Assembly: GCA_024195265.1 (NCBI GenBank)
Contig: JAJLRJ010000013.1
Span: forward strand, 6,286,075 to 6,350,074
DNA length: 64,000 nucleotides
Direction: 5' to 3'
Origin: Dendrophyllia cribrosa
Taxonomy: Eukaryota > Cnidaria > Anthozoa > Scleractinia > Dendrophylliidae
The position numbers were made by a program, and so were the translations under genes. Shown piece after piece: positions 31,078 through 42,339 of this stretch. Under the pieces are notes generated by a model. The model was not told where the DNA came from. It worked only from the letters and a program-made list of their open reading frames with translations, and made no database searches. Within the stretch, counting starts at the first letter, position 1. Each line of letters opens with the position of its first letter.

Positions 31078-32040
31078 ATGGCGGACAAATTTGATACTTT
31101 GTCGAATGATTCCCAGTCGTTGCCTTATCCATATGAAGAGCAAGAGATGTACTCCGAAAACATTCCGGCGCACGCGATTTTTCAACTCATCGTGTTCACA
31201 GCTATCTTTATGGTTGGCTTCTTTGGAAACTGTATCGTCATTTACGGCGTTCTCCAGCAGGGACCTGCAAAGACCACCAGTAGCATATTCATAGCGAATC
31301 TTGCGCTCAGTGACTTGGCTGTGTTAGTGCTTAGCTTGCCTGTAGGATTGTTGCAAGAACTGGCATCGTGGCCCTTTGGCGAGATGGCGTGTAAGATCTT
31401 CTTTCCTCTCGGGGACGTTTTTCTGACCGTCTCTATTTTGACGTTGACGGCGATCGCGCTGGATCGCTACCGCGCAATTGTTACGCCGTTCAAGGAACGT
31501 TTTAGTAAAACACAAGCGAAAATCTGCGTTTTTGTCATCTGGGTTTGCTGTTACTTAATAGTTGGTATTCCAACTTCGTTCATTCTTAAACTTGTGTCCA
31601 CAAACGGAGTAAATATATGTTATCCATTCTGGGAAGGCGTGCTGGTGCGACAGATTCACAAGATCTTCATAGCCTGCTTAGCGACTTTACCACTGTTCCT
31701 TATTGGTTACTGTTATTTTCGAGTTGTTATAGCGCTGTGGAAGGTCAGAATAATCCATCGCGATTCCGCCAAGAACTCGCTAACAACGATTCGCCTGGAA
31801 CAGAAACGCAAACTCGTGAAAATGTTGATTATTATTGTAATCGCCTTCAGCGTGTGTCTGTTGCCCTACATAATTTTCGCCTTAGTCTTGGAATTTACCG
31901 GAATGGAACGAACTTCTTCCGTGAATGTAGGTCTGGTAGCGGTTTTGTCGTTGCTTTATGCAAATAGCGCTATCAACCCGTTAATTTTGTGTACAATGAG
32001 CAAAGATTACCGAAAAGGATTGAGGCCGTGCGGTTGTTAG
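31078..32040 (+). CDS. Class A (rhodopsin-like) G-protein-coupled receptor
   Basis: An intronless 320-residue frame with seven hydrophobic segments. TM1 has GFFGN (N51) and TM2 has LALSDLAV (D79). C105 before TM3 can pair with C181 in extracellular loop 2. TM3 ends in DRYRAIV (D129-R130-Y131), TM4 has W155, TM5 has P205, TM6 has CLLP (residues 260-263) and TM7 has NSAINPLIL (N300-P301). The N-terminus is short and acidic with an NDS sequon. The tail is short and ends CGC, a possible palmitoylation site. The start in AAAATGGCGG has good context. The DRYRAIV run recalls peptide-receptor groups, but the ligand cannot be told. Two departures from consensus are the missing Trp in CWxP and the missing Tyr in NPxxY. 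Confidence 0.92.
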   Translation: MADKFDTLSNDSQSLPYPYEEQEMYSENIPAHAIFQLIVFTAIFMVGFFGNCIVIYGVLQQGPAKTTSSIFIANLALSDLAVLVLSLPVGLLQELASWPFGEMACKIFFPLGDVFLTVSILTLTAIALDRYRAIVTPFKERFSKTQAKICVFVIWVCCYLIVGIPTSFILKLVSTNGVNICYPFWEGVLVRQIHKIFIACLATLPLFLIGYCYFRVVIALWKVRIIHRDSAKNSLTTIRLEQKRKLVKMLIIIVIAFSVCLLPYIIFALVLEFTGMERTSSVNVGLVAVLSLLYANSAINPLILCTMSKDYRKGLRPCGC

Positions 32041-32209
32041 AGACAACAGACCTGCGGTAAACCCTATGAAAATGAGCTGAGTTGGGTGACCTTGAAAACT
32101 GAAGGGAAAAAAAAACAAGAAATATTTTTGACACTTGTTTTTTTAACTTCTTCACTTCCACGCGCACCCAAGAACAAAATTAACCGGACCAAACAAAAGG
32201 AAAGTTTTA

Positions 32210-32480
32210 CTCAATAGTTTTGATCTCATTGGTACACTTTAGAATTTCATTCACAGACTCAAAATTTTCAACCACCTTGTACAGCATAATAAACAGTACC
32301 ACAGGAAAGTACTGTTCAATAGCTTTCATTTGAACGGTCACACTTTTGGATTTCATCCACAGACCAGTCAAAAGTTAGAACCACCTTGTACAACATAATA
32401 AACAGTACGACAGGAAAGTGCTGCTCAGTAGCTTTCATTTGAACGGGCACACTTTGCTGCTGAACAATTACAATACAAAT
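32210..32480. repeat. 106-bp monomer repeat family, block 1
   Basis: Two to three units with the consensus pieces TTTCATTTGAATGGTCACAC, GGATTTCATCCACAGACTCA, AAAGTTAGAACCACCTTGTA and CAGCATAATAAACAGTACCA. It begins about 170 bp after the GPCR stop. Confidence 0.8.
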
Positions 32481-32614
32481 AAATTAAACGCTGGAAATGA
32501 AACGAAGGACCGTGAAGAAGTTAAATGCTGTATATGTTTACGAAATATTTGAAACTGTAGATTTATTGTTGAGCTTTTATAGCAGTTGATGTACATAATG
32601 AAGTTATTGTTTTA

Positions 32615-32620
32615 AATAAA
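32615..32620 (+). promoter_or_regulatory. Candidate polyadenylation signal of the GPCR gene
   Basis: AATAAA about 575 bp after the stop codon, followed by T-rich sequence. Repeat monomers occupy the stretch between them. Confidence 0.4.
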
Positions 32621-33576
32621 GACATGTTAAAACTTAAGATGAACATGTCCATTGTGCTTCAAAACTGCCGATAGCACTGACATCTGTTTTGTATCAAGCC
32701 CTCTTTAATATTGTTACAACGAAAATTGTTTAACTGTGTAACCCAAAACCTGAAAGAAGTTTAAAATCTCAATTAAGCTCGCCGTTCTTCTACTAATTAT
32801 GATGATCAGTGACCCTTGCCATGTGATTATTTTGAAATAACATGGTGATGTGGTTATATTATTTTGCAATAACATAGTCTATTAATAATGCGGTACATTG
32901 AAAAGTAAATTTGAACTATAAAATGGTCTAAAATAAAACTCATTATACGTCGGGGTTTTTTTCAGCACTTGTTCATCTTTGAGCGATGTAATCCAATTAC
33001 GGTTTTCCTCTTGTAACAATCCAAGTTCAACAAACGATGAATCGAGATTAAAAATAGAATATACCACAGTATTCATTTTAGCAAAATTAGGCTTTGATTT
33101 CCGAACCAAAGGCTGTCAGGAAAATTCGTAACTCACCATTGAAACAACAATTGGCAGTATATTATGCTAAAGTTTTGAGAAAAAAAACACTTCAGCCTTT
33201 AATCTGGCAGCGTGTGAACAACTTCTTTCATGGGGGTATTGTGCGTTAAAGAAAAATCGATGAGTGGAGCGAACGTACACTGTAGTGTCGCTTCTTCTCC
33301 TTCCCAGAGCACGCTCGGTTTGCCCCCCACCAACTTTGCTAAGTCGATACCCGGCCCTAAAAGAGCCTGTTCACAGACTATTGCTCTGGCTAAAGAGTTT
33401 AAGTTCAGCTGAACATGTACACTTTCATTTCTGAACCCGGCCAAGATGGACACGAGATGAAAATACTTCATTTGCGAACTAAACCTGAGGATTGCTCAAG
33501 ATTTACATCGATTACATCGGGTATTTCATTTCTGTGGTCACAGTTACATAAAGGTGAGAACTTATATTGTACAGCA

Positions 33577-33652
33577 TAACACTGATGAGGGCTATGCCTA
33601 TGCCCGAAATTGTACAGCGTAACACTGATGAAAGGCTATGCCCGAAACGTTT
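33577..33652 (+). ncRNA. Two tandem hammerhead-like cores
   Basis: Unit 1 is CTGATGA, GGGC...GCCC hairpin, GAAA. Unit 2, about 45 bp on, is CTGATGA, AA, GGC-TAT-GCC, C, GAAACGTT. In unit 2 ACA before the core can pair with TGT after it, and ACGT can form a short stem III. Unit 1 lacks a clear cleavage site. Both share TTGTACAGC(A/G)TAACA upstream. Confidence 0.35.
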
Positions 33653-33744
33653 GTGAACTATATATCACTATGACACTTTTTACAAACATTTCTTTTAACT
33701 ATTTTTTCACGTTTTTAAAACACATATCAAACCACAGGAGGTTG

Positions 33745-34345
33745 CTTTTGAATAGCGTCCATTTGAATGGTCACACCAGCTTTAAGATTTGATCCACCGG
33801 ACTCAACTGACCACCTTGTACAGAAAAATAAAAAGTGTCACAGTGACAGTACTGCTCGTACATAGACTCAATAGTTAGAACCACCTTGTACAGCATAACA
33901 AACAATACTACAGGAGAGCACTACTCGATAGCCAGTTCATTTGAATGGTCACACTGGCTTCAAGATTTCATCCACGGACTCAAAAGTTAGAACCACCTTA
34001 TACAGCATAATAACAGTACATACTTGCTCAGAAGCTTTCATTTGTGTGGCCACACTTTAGGATTTTATCCACAGTCTCAAATGTTAGAACCACTTTGTGC
34101 AGTTCAGTTCAGTTCCGTCGACCTAAGTGTCGAGACTTCAGTCGGGCACAAACCAACGTTGTGTTGCATAATAAAAAGTAGTACTATTTAATGATAATAG
34201 CCTTCATTTGAATAGTTTTACTCAAAAGTTTAAATCACCTTGTACAGCATCATAAACAGCACCACCACAGGAAAGTACTGCTCAGTAGCTTTCATTTGAA
34301 TGGTCACACTTTAGGATTTCATCACTGATTCAAAAGTTAAACGAT
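33745..34345. repeat. 106-bp monomer repeat family, block 2
   Basis: About five diverged units with TGAATGGTCACAC, ATCCACRGACTCAAAAGTTA and CCTTGTACAGCATAA. Unit spacing is less regular than at 55950-56450. Confidence 0.75.
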
Positions 34346-37300
34346 CATACATCTGAAATAGCTTGCGGCAAGCTTCTTTCCACTTAGCTTGCTCGCAGGC
34401 TAATTCTGGAAGTGAAGCGGTAAAGACAATAAAGTTGTAAAACTGCAATAAAAGTTATTTAATGGGTGATGCATGATACCTTGTTTATAAACTCAATCTC
34501 GTCTCTTTTAACACAAATGTCTTTTTTTATTATCAATTTTAAATCCAATACAGGTTGTGCATGTGTAACAGAATCTGCGTCTAACGAAATATTTGTAATG
34601 ACCTCCCCTGTCATTTTTCAACAGTCTCAATTCGCTGTCAATACATGTCTGATCGTTTAACTGGGATTTACATTCAATCCATAATCCTTTAGTTTAATTC
34701 TGGTACATGTTTCGTGAGCTTTCGTGCGGCGCGAAAGGTTTTGTTAAGCGATAATTTTGCTCACGTACTCAAAAGTTAGAACCACACTGGGTTAATCTGG
34801 CCCACGCCCGGGCAACAGTGTCAGTAAGTTTGAAAATTTTTAAACATCTTTTTATCTGTTCATTTCTCTCATCTGCTAATTTGATTTTCTTGTTTAAATA
34901 ATGAAAGCACAAATATGATCTGACTTACGCAATCAATGTGCGGAATAAGGATCTAGCTTTTCTGCGAAAAAACCGTTGAAGGAGAGGTATTTTCTCATTT
35001 TACCACATTACATTTGTAAAATGTTTATTTTAGAGTAAAGGAAATAGACTGTTTGATTGTTTAGGCAGATTCTTTCCTTTCATGAAACAAAGCCATGATC
35101 GTAGCCGTTTCTGACTGAGCTGGTTTCCTGAAATCCGAAAGGTTAGTGCCAAGGCCCAATAAAATTAGAGGTTCTAAAGAAGTGCATGGTATTTGCCAAA
35201 TGCAAGCTATTGTCAGGCTGAGTAGACATTTTGCAGAACAGTCAAGTGGTGTTGCCTGTTTATAGCCTTTTCTTTTATTTATTTTTCAGATTTTTCTAAG
35301 TTATGGCAGATTGATCATTGAGATTATAATATCCCGTTTGGAAGGAACCATTTTCGGCCCCAGGGTCAAGCCTCGATTCATCAGTTGTATGTGATTTCTA
35401 GATAACTTTGTAATCCATTCTTGAAATCCGTTAATTTTTCTGTGAATCGACTTTTAATTTTCTTTCCTTTTACAATTTTGTTTGTTAATTTTGTTACCCT
35501 TGTAGTCTTAGGGTTAAATAAACAAAATATTGCATCGTTGGAAATACTGATTAGCACCAGTTATCGAACAGTTTATCCGCAGGAAGTGGTGAGCCAAATG
35601 AACGTGCGGGAATTCCTATAGCTTATCTAAGTTATTCCTGGTATGGTCTGATGCATTACACTCTTCCCTAATTTTTGTCGTTCTTATAAAACCGCTAAAC
35701 CGACTTTTAACATCTAACAGGAGGATTGATTAGAGTGAAGACAATATGTACAATCGGTAAACTAAACGTAGGTTTTATTTTATCACGTACAGGTCTCGTT
35801 TGAAATGCGCTAAACTATATAATACTTTATTCTTTTTGTTAACCATTTCACTCCCAGAGTCAGTTATGGTCCTCTGGAGACATCAGTGTAACGTAGTTCT
35901 AACGTTTGAGTCTGTTGACGAATTCCTATGGTGTGACCGTATTCAAATAAAACCTCTTCCGCAGTATTTTTGCATGGCCGACCATTTGTTTTTCAAGTTA
36001 CAAAATGAAAGTTGGAATTTTTCTTCAATTTTGATTTTTTGGCACTCTTGGGTGTTAAAGGATTTACAAAAAACAACAACTCAACGACAAGAAACTATAC
36101 AAGTACTGAGAGGATTTAGTCTGAAAACGGTGTCATATTCTAAACAGTTTACCGGATTAGAAACAATAAGATCCAACACAAATTGTTTTACTATCTTTTC
36201 TGGGAAATTAAGCTGTTTATGGGCAATAAAGCCGTTTAATAATACAACCACGAGGCTATCAGCAGTTTGATGAGTCCAAGATATCTCATGTTCTTTTGTT
36301 GATAACGAAGAATTATCACAACACAAAAATCCCAAATTTCGTTTTGCAAATTATTAAAAAACAAACAGTTCTGTCAGAAAGTACAGCCGAAGAGCGTTCT
36401 TTTGAATGGTCACACAGAAGGTTTTCGTCCACAGACGTCTCAAAAGAACCACCTTGTACAGTATAATAAACATTACCACAGGAAAGTACTGCTCGATCTA
36501 AGGGAGAAAACGTGTGGAGAAAAATAAGAAGAGAATGTTTCAGTTCTGCATGCACATGACGTGCATGTGGGTTCCACAGATTGTTGGTGATATTAAAATA
36601 CTTTGTACTAATCTAAATGCTCAATCACCATGAAGTCGAGCGATAAAGGACGGAAGGGAATTAATAAAAATAGGATAATATTCACAATACCGTTGCCAAA
36701 AGGCAATAAGCGGAAAACATCGTGTGCAGTCCATATTGGATTATGGCCAATTAAAACAATGACTGATTCTCCCCTTAGCTTAATTTCAGTGTTAGCTGGG
36801 AGAATTTGGCTGTCGACTGATGAATGTTTTCTTTCATTCTTTGCTGGACTGAAATGTGCGAACTGGAACCTCGTCTCTGAATAACTAACAATAATAAACT
36901 AACAGAGACAAAAGACCAGGCTATTGACAGTCATCTATTTTCCCGTGTGTTCGTCGAGATACTACACGCTATCTTCACTTTCAAGCGACCCCTAGGCCTG
37001 AGCAGTTTTTGCCTGACTTTAGGACTTGATTCAGTCATGATCCCAGTGTTTTGTTTAAGCGTAGTCATCATAAAGACCCTAAATAGCTAGGCGGGGAATT
37101 TAACCATGGATATTGCCTCAATCCTTATTTTTTTTCTGGCTACGGCCCTACAGTGGCCCTGGACTATCTCGACTATCTCCAGCTTTTAGCATACTGTAAC
37201 ATTCGAGATCGAACTGGGTAAACAAACGGCAAAACAGGGTACTGTGAACTGCCTCAGACCACTATAAGACCACTAAAGTGCTAATTTTAAGCATGTGCTG

Positions 37301-38700
37301 TTTAGGCCAAAGTGACAAGTGTGGCACGTTTTAACAACACCTTGTTTTCGAGAGATAAAAAATTAAGCCGTTTTATCTCGCATGTATTGGAACAGTTTTT
37401 TAAACAAACTGTGAGCTCTGGTTTCAGTGGCGAAACAAGAATGAACGCAACGTGGAAACTGACTCGATGCAAGGACGAATGTATCGAAGAAATGCTTAGA
37501 AGCTTTTATTTAAATGGCCACACATTCCAAGCCAGAAAACAAGGGAGCGGGAGCTCCTTAAATGACTGCCCTGGGAGAGGTGGGAAGATAACTCATGATG
37601 TAGTTTTCAAAAACGCCCCTCTTTTCTCTTTCCCGAGTTTCAATTCCTACTCTACGTACCGGCCCTATTCTAGACCAAAACTTTCTCCATAGTTCAGCTT
37701 GCAAACGAAGCATTGTATTTAACTTAGAGGGTAACACAAATTCATATATAACTTTGACCTCTTCAGAACTAAGTGAACTAAGGGCCTGGCTAAACGTAGA
37801 AAACATTCAGTTGTAGAAACGTACATTGTTTAATTCTTTTAATGTGGCTAAACTGGGAAACATTGGTTTTCAGGTAGGAAATGTTGCTTCCGGGAACGGC
37901 AAGTATGTTTTTGGCTTGATTCAATAAACCGTTCCTTGTGTCTGGGAAGCAAGATTTGCAACCCCAACAACTGCTTCTCGCGCCGCTAAACTGGGAAACT
38001 AGTTTGCGTCTACAGCAATGTTTCTTAGTTTAGCCAGGTCTTAACAGTAACAAGGAGGTGTTATGGCTTCAAATAGTTCAACACCTTTTAACAGTTTTTC
38101 AACGCATTGCTAAACGCAATTCGATTTGATGATGGACTTACAATTGCTGTTCGTTTTAAAAACGGGACACGCTAGTCGACTATTTTTATACATGGAACCT
38201 TTTAATCAATTTAAACATAATCCAGGTGCAATAAAGATAAGGATTTTTAATGAATTTAAAAGAAATTTAGAAAAGCCGGCTTGCTTGGTTTGATCTTTGG
38301 GATGTAAACTTTTTATGACATGTCTCCGGCCTCTTTGGCCAGGGGTTTTACGTGTTTAGACCCATGTAGTTCCTCGTTTACCTTTTTTCAACCGAAAAGA
38401 ATGTCCGAAAAGAACTTTTGAGAACTTAACTCTTAGGAATGTGAAAAACAAAACTCTTTTAAATATCCTTTCGTGCAAAGGTCATGAACGCGGCCAAAGC
38501 GCTTGCTCTATAAATAGACAGTGTTCTTTGATCATGGACACTTGTCTTATCTTCGAAGTAGCCATGTTAATCTGATGGTGAAGACATCTAAAACTTCCAC
38601 TTCAAAATTTTTTTTCAGGCAATAACCTTTTCATCTCCCCACCCCCCTTCCCCCCGACCATGGAATCATTGTAGGTTCGCCACTGCAAAGGAAAGCTTCG
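34346..38700. other. Intergenic region
   Basis: No gene recognised. It contains further monomers of the 106-bp family (about 35844-36010 on +, 36390-36500 on minus), each preceded by or ending in a CACTCCCAGAGTCA-type border. The remaining sequence is AT-rich with only short, motif-free frames. The frame at 37312-37692 ends in the CCTATTCTAGACCAAAAC repeat and is not considered coding. Confidence 0.5.
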
Positions 38701-38721
38701 AAACAGTACAGCATAAAGGCC

Positions 38722-39045
38722 GGTTCACACAGGCGATTTTCGGTGCAATTTTTGTCGCACTTTTCGGTGCAATTTTTGTCGCGCACAAGTTGCATCTCCA
38801 AATCGCGTGTGTAAACTAGCGGCGTTTTTAGTGCGATTTGGGAGCGATTTGCGCGCGATGTCGCAGAGGTTTTGAACATTTTCGAAACCTGATGCAACTT
38901 GGTGGTGAGTTTTGGGAAAATCACAACAAATCAAAGCAAATGTCGCACCCGAATCGCACAGAAAATCGCTGCTAGTTTACACTTGCGACAAAAATTGCAT
39001 TGGAGAGCGCAGCAAAAATCGCATCAAAAATCACATTTGTAAACA
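38722..39045. mobile_element. MITE-like element with repeated GCGATTT motifs
   Basis: Begins GGCCGGTTCACACAGGCGAT and contains many GCGATTTT/AAATCGC and TTTTTGTCGC/GCGACAAAAA motifs in both orientations, ending in AAAAATCACATTTGTAAAC. The organisation resembles PIF/Harbinger-derived MITEs. Exact borders are uncertain. Confidence 0.5.
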
Positions 39046-39215
39046 TAATAATTGACCAAAGTTCAAAACACTGCAAGCAAATTAAGTAGCTGCGAAAACA
39101 AAGGAAAAGAGCATTCTATTGCCGATTTTGAACATTTTAGAGAAGGGAATCTTATCCCCCGAATTCACTATCTGCTTTCACCTTTTCGAAAATTCTGGCT
39201 GATCTTATTTCGTAC

Positions 39216-39218
<3 letters not shown>

Positions 39219-39246
<28 letters not shown>

Positions 39247-39640
39247 TACTCCCTATAATGGGTTATACGGGGATGCTCCGCCCGAAAGGGGTACCTTTTT
39301 TAGGCTGGAGGTATATGAAAGGGTCGGTATTTCACGAGTTGAAGTATATGAAAGGGTAGGGATTTCACAAAGAATAGGAAAGGGTAGCGAAAACACGAGT
39401 TGAAGTATAAAAAACGTAGGGAAAACTGTGATTTAAGTATTATAAAAAGCGCCTTTCAAAATATATCAAACAGACGCACGTAAAGGCTATATGAAAGGGG
39501 TACCATTTTCAATGAAAGGTATACGAAAGGGGTACCATTTTCAATGAAAGGTAAATGAAATGGGTACCTTTTCTGTCAAAAACGGTATATGAAAGGGTAA
39601 GGGTTTGGACTTCGGGGTCCGGGATTTCGTACCCACACTG
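39219..39640. repeat. Poly-G tract followed by a GTATATGAAAGGG tandem repeat
   Basis: A G-run of about 28 bases leads into GTACTCCCTATAATGGG, then short direct repeats with GTATATGAAAGGGTAGGG, ATTTCAC and GGGGTACC. Non-coding. Confidence 0.75.
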
Positions 39641-39739
39641 GTAACCTAAGCGGAAATTGTCTTCAGAGTAAAACGATCAGGGAACTGGTTACTGGAAAAC
39701 ACGCCGCCGAAACAGCAAAATTTCGCATAGCTTATTTCA

Positions 39740-40110
39740 ACGTTATATCGCCAAATGCCACCAAATATACAACTTAGTTGGATAAAAAGATTCTTTAGAG
39801 CAAAACAAACGCAGTAGTGAGGAGAAAGAGCCGGGGCAGGATTACAAGGATTGAAGTGGATTAAAGTTCATGAAATTTCAAGTTGATTTATTGACGGCGG
39901 TCAAGAAATCAAACTTGCCATTCTTGTGAAATACTGAGTGACTTTTATAGTCGTTATCAAGTTGACTGTTTAGTTCATATTTCTTTGATTCTATCACTTT
40001 TACCGACGGTTTCTTCCAATTTCAAGATAATAAAGTAAGCTTAAACCAAGCTCCTGGCCATAATGCTGATAATGAACATGAAAACACGATATTTCAGCCG
40101 GGACAGTGTC
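39740..40110 (-). repeat. Dispersed repeat (inverted relative to 42597-42935)
   Basis: Shares, in reverse, the pieces GCCACCAAATATACAACT, GGATTACAAGGATTG, TCAAACTTG and CGATATTTCAGCCGGGACAG with 42597-42935. The end CAGCCGGGACAGTGTCC matches GACAGTGATCCCGGCC. Confidence 0.6.
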
Positions 40111-40384
40111 CTTAAATGGCGTTGTTCCTGTTTAACATATCATTAGTGCCTTTAATGAAAACAAGGTGAATGCTAATACAGTTTGAGCTTTGGTTACGGT
40201 TCTTTTAGCTGAACATTTCAGCGGCAGAAACATTAAGGAAAACGAATCTTATCCCCTGAATATATAAGCTGCCTTCACCTTTCAGAAAATCCTAGCTAAC
40301 TTTATTTCGTACCCAAACGACATATTTCATCCCTCCAAAAGCATAACGTTTTCAGATGTTACCAAAGCTTGTGGCCATATTTTA

Positions 40385-40910
40385 CTTAAAGTGCACATGA
40401 AGTGAAATATCACTACTATTTTTTTTTTGATAATCTGAAAATAGGTGTTTTAAGAATTATTTAAATAAGTCACTTGAAGTGGCGGGAACATATTTTAACA
40501 AGCGACGCATGTTGGACATTAGACCTGGGTTCCAGTGACGTCATTAGTGTGTAAACAACTGAGCGCGTAACTTGTTTTACAGTGGAGTTTTGGCAACCTG
40601 TGGAAGGATTCTTTCCATTAAATATGTTTGAAAGCGACGCGTATTTTAGCCCCGGGTTCATCCCCTTCTCCGCCAGGTTTTGTTGTGATCGAACACACGA
40701 ATGACGTCACAAATCCATTGTTTGTACCTTTTTGGCCGCGCTCAAAATGTCGCAAATTTCAGGCCATGGCGGGAGTTTTCAAACCGCTAAAAATAGTAGA
40801 TCCTCTTCGTGCAAAAGAGGAAAACGACTGAAAATGAAATAAAGGTGAAGATATAAACAACATAAATCCCTAAAAACGGTTGTGAGATTTCACTTCATGT
40901 GCACTTTAAG
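40385..40910. mobile_element. MITE with CTTAAAGTGCACATGAAGTG ends
   Basis: CTTAAAGTGCACATGAAGTG at 40385 is exactly inverted at 40910 (CACTTCATGTGCACTTTAAG), and pairing continues past this. The 526-bp element has no convincing protein. The frames within it are fragments. Confidence 0.82.
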
Positions 40911-41095
40911 GCGGGGGTACACATGAATTCGAATGGAATTTTAAGAGGTTTAAAGAAGGGATAGAAGAAGGAAAATGATTTTTGGAACAACAACAGACAG
41001 TTGGTACCCACGCAAGAACACCCCAGGTTGCTAGTGGACTACGAGAATTTAGTTTTATCGACTGAGTCGATAAGGTAAATTGACCACCGTAAAAA

Positions 41096-41144
41096 GATTC
41101 AAATAGCTGACGTTTCGAGCGCTAGCCCTTCGTCGGAGCGAATC
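41096..41144 (-). ncRNA. Hammerhead-like ribozyme motif, left arm of Penelope-like remnant
   Basis: Minus strand: GATTC-GCT (stem I), CCGACGA (one substitution from CUGACGA), A, GGGC-TAGC-GCTC (stem II), GAA, ACGT (self-complementary stem III), C (cleavage residue), AGC, TATTT, GAATC (stem I). Both parts of stem I pair perfectly. The U-to-C core change probably abolishes activity. Confidence 0.5.
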
Positions 41145-41234
41145 AAGGAATTGTGGGTAGTGTGTGGTTTTATATAGTAAGCGGTGGAGCTACGCTATTG
41201 GTGGAAATTTGGTGACGTGAAAAACAAATGTAGA

Positions 41235-41468
41235 TTAGTTGAATGAAAAGCGTTCGTTGATTCCGTGGGGTTTGAGAGTGCCGATTTGAAAGATGATTTT
41301 TTGTTCTAGGTTTTTACGGCTTTCTGTGTTACCCTGGTGTAGGGAAAGGCCGCAGATTGTCATGTGTTGTTTAGAATGGTTAGTAAGATTAAAATGGCGC
41401 GCGACTGGTTTGGATGCGTCTTTGTCATTTTTTTCAACGTCTCGGAGATGTTCACGAAAACGGTCGCC
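41235..41468 (-). pseudogene. C-terminal fragment of Penelope-like GIY-YIG protein
   Basis: The minus strand is open for 77 residues to a TAA at 41235-41237. It reads FREHLRDVEKNDKDA, SKPVARHFNLTNHS, TICGLSL, LEQKIIFQIGTLKPHGINER. The run F+EHL...PVA+HF...HS...E...I..I.TL.P.GIN is, from memory, characteristic of the region around the GIY-YIG endonuclease at the C-terminus of Penelope-like reverse transcriptases. The GIY and YIG motifs and the reverse transcriptase are missing, so it is a 5'-truncated remnant. At 41473 it is joined to an inverted copy of its own 3' end. Confidence 0.65.
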
Positions 41469-41620
41469 CAGTCTTTCAAATCGGCACTCTCAAACCCCAC
41501 GGAATCAACGAACGCTTTTCATTCAACTAATCTACATTTGTTTTTCACGTCATCAAATTTCCACCAATAGCGTAGCTCCACCGCTTACTATATAAAACCA
41601 CACACTACCCACAATTCCTT

Positions 41621-41669
41621 GATTCGCTCCGACGAAGGGCTAGCGCTCGAAACGTCAGCTATTTGAATC
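41621..41669 (+). ncRNA. Hammerhead-like ribozyme motif, right arm of Penelope-like remnant
   Basis: Same sequence as 41096-41144 on the opposite strand. GATTC-GCT pairs with AGC-GAATC, and GAAACGTC follows stem II. The same CCGACGA core substitution is present, so it predates the arm duplication. Confidence 0.5.
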
Positions 41670-41809
41670 TTTTTACGGTGGTCAATTTACCATATCGACT
41701 CAGTCGATAAAACTAAATTCTCGTGTTTCATCCCCCCACCGACGCAGCACCACAGTTTCTCTAGAAACTAACCCCATTCATCTGCTAGTGGACTAGTTTG
41801 GTGTCCATC

Positions 41810-42075
41810 CATTAATTATTAACTACAAATGCTAATTTTAAAACTTCATTAAATCTTCAATATTTCTTATTTCTCTAAATTTTACAAATCCTTTGAGAAA
41901 AACTATTTCCTCCCAAACATACCCAAAAATCACCCAAAAATTTACAAAACACCTTATAACATAGATTCATGAGACGAGGATAGAGTTTTTCAGGATTGCT
42001 TGATACGTGAACGAGATATTTTCATTAACCATGTTAAGTGGCGGAAATGGCGTTCAGGTAGAACCCCGCCTTAAG
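41810..42075 (-). repeat. Dispersed repeat, partner of 55110-55345
   Basis: Reverse-complement similarity to 55110-55345: shared pieces include TTACAAAACACC(T/C)TATAACAT, CGAGATATTTTCATTAA and CCCCGCCTTAA. Non-coding. Confidence 0.55.
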
Positions 42076-42339
42076 AAAACTTTAATTTTTAATCCTTTTT
42101 ACTACGAAGTTTTAAGATGGCAAAGGTCTTCTGAACAGCTCTCCTCCAAAACCATTCATTGGATGCTCCAGACAAATTAGATTTTATTCAGTTTTAATCC
42201 AATTGATCAGAATCCGATTCAAGATTCAAGGAGAAAAAGGCTGAAGGCATTTTTTAATAAGGGTGAAGAAGTCGTGTTGAACTGTGTAAACTCGAAAAAC
42301 ATTCTTCTTTCACTGATCTCTTGGTTCAAATTCTCTTTT

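Larger units (their letters stand above)
41042..41735. mobile_element. Penelope-like element 3' remnant with inverted arms
   Basis: The left arm (41042-41300) and right arm (41473-41735) are inverted copies that include GACTGAGTCGATAA / TCGACTCAGTCGAT and the hammerhead-like motif. The minus strand of the left part codes the end of a GIY-YIG-like protein. Diverged partial copies of the same 3' sequence (AACGTCAGC..., ACAGCACCACAGTTTCT) lie at about 46320-46430 and 48430-48600. Confidence 0.7.

Noticed and set aside
33199..33471. Minus-strand 90-residue frame
   Set aside because: Contains plausible-looking stretches but no start context, exon border or recognisable domain. Probably repeat-derived.
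37312..37692. Plus-strand 126-residue frame
   Set aside because: It ends inside a dispersed repeat (CCTATTCTAGACCAAAAC) and has no domain signature.
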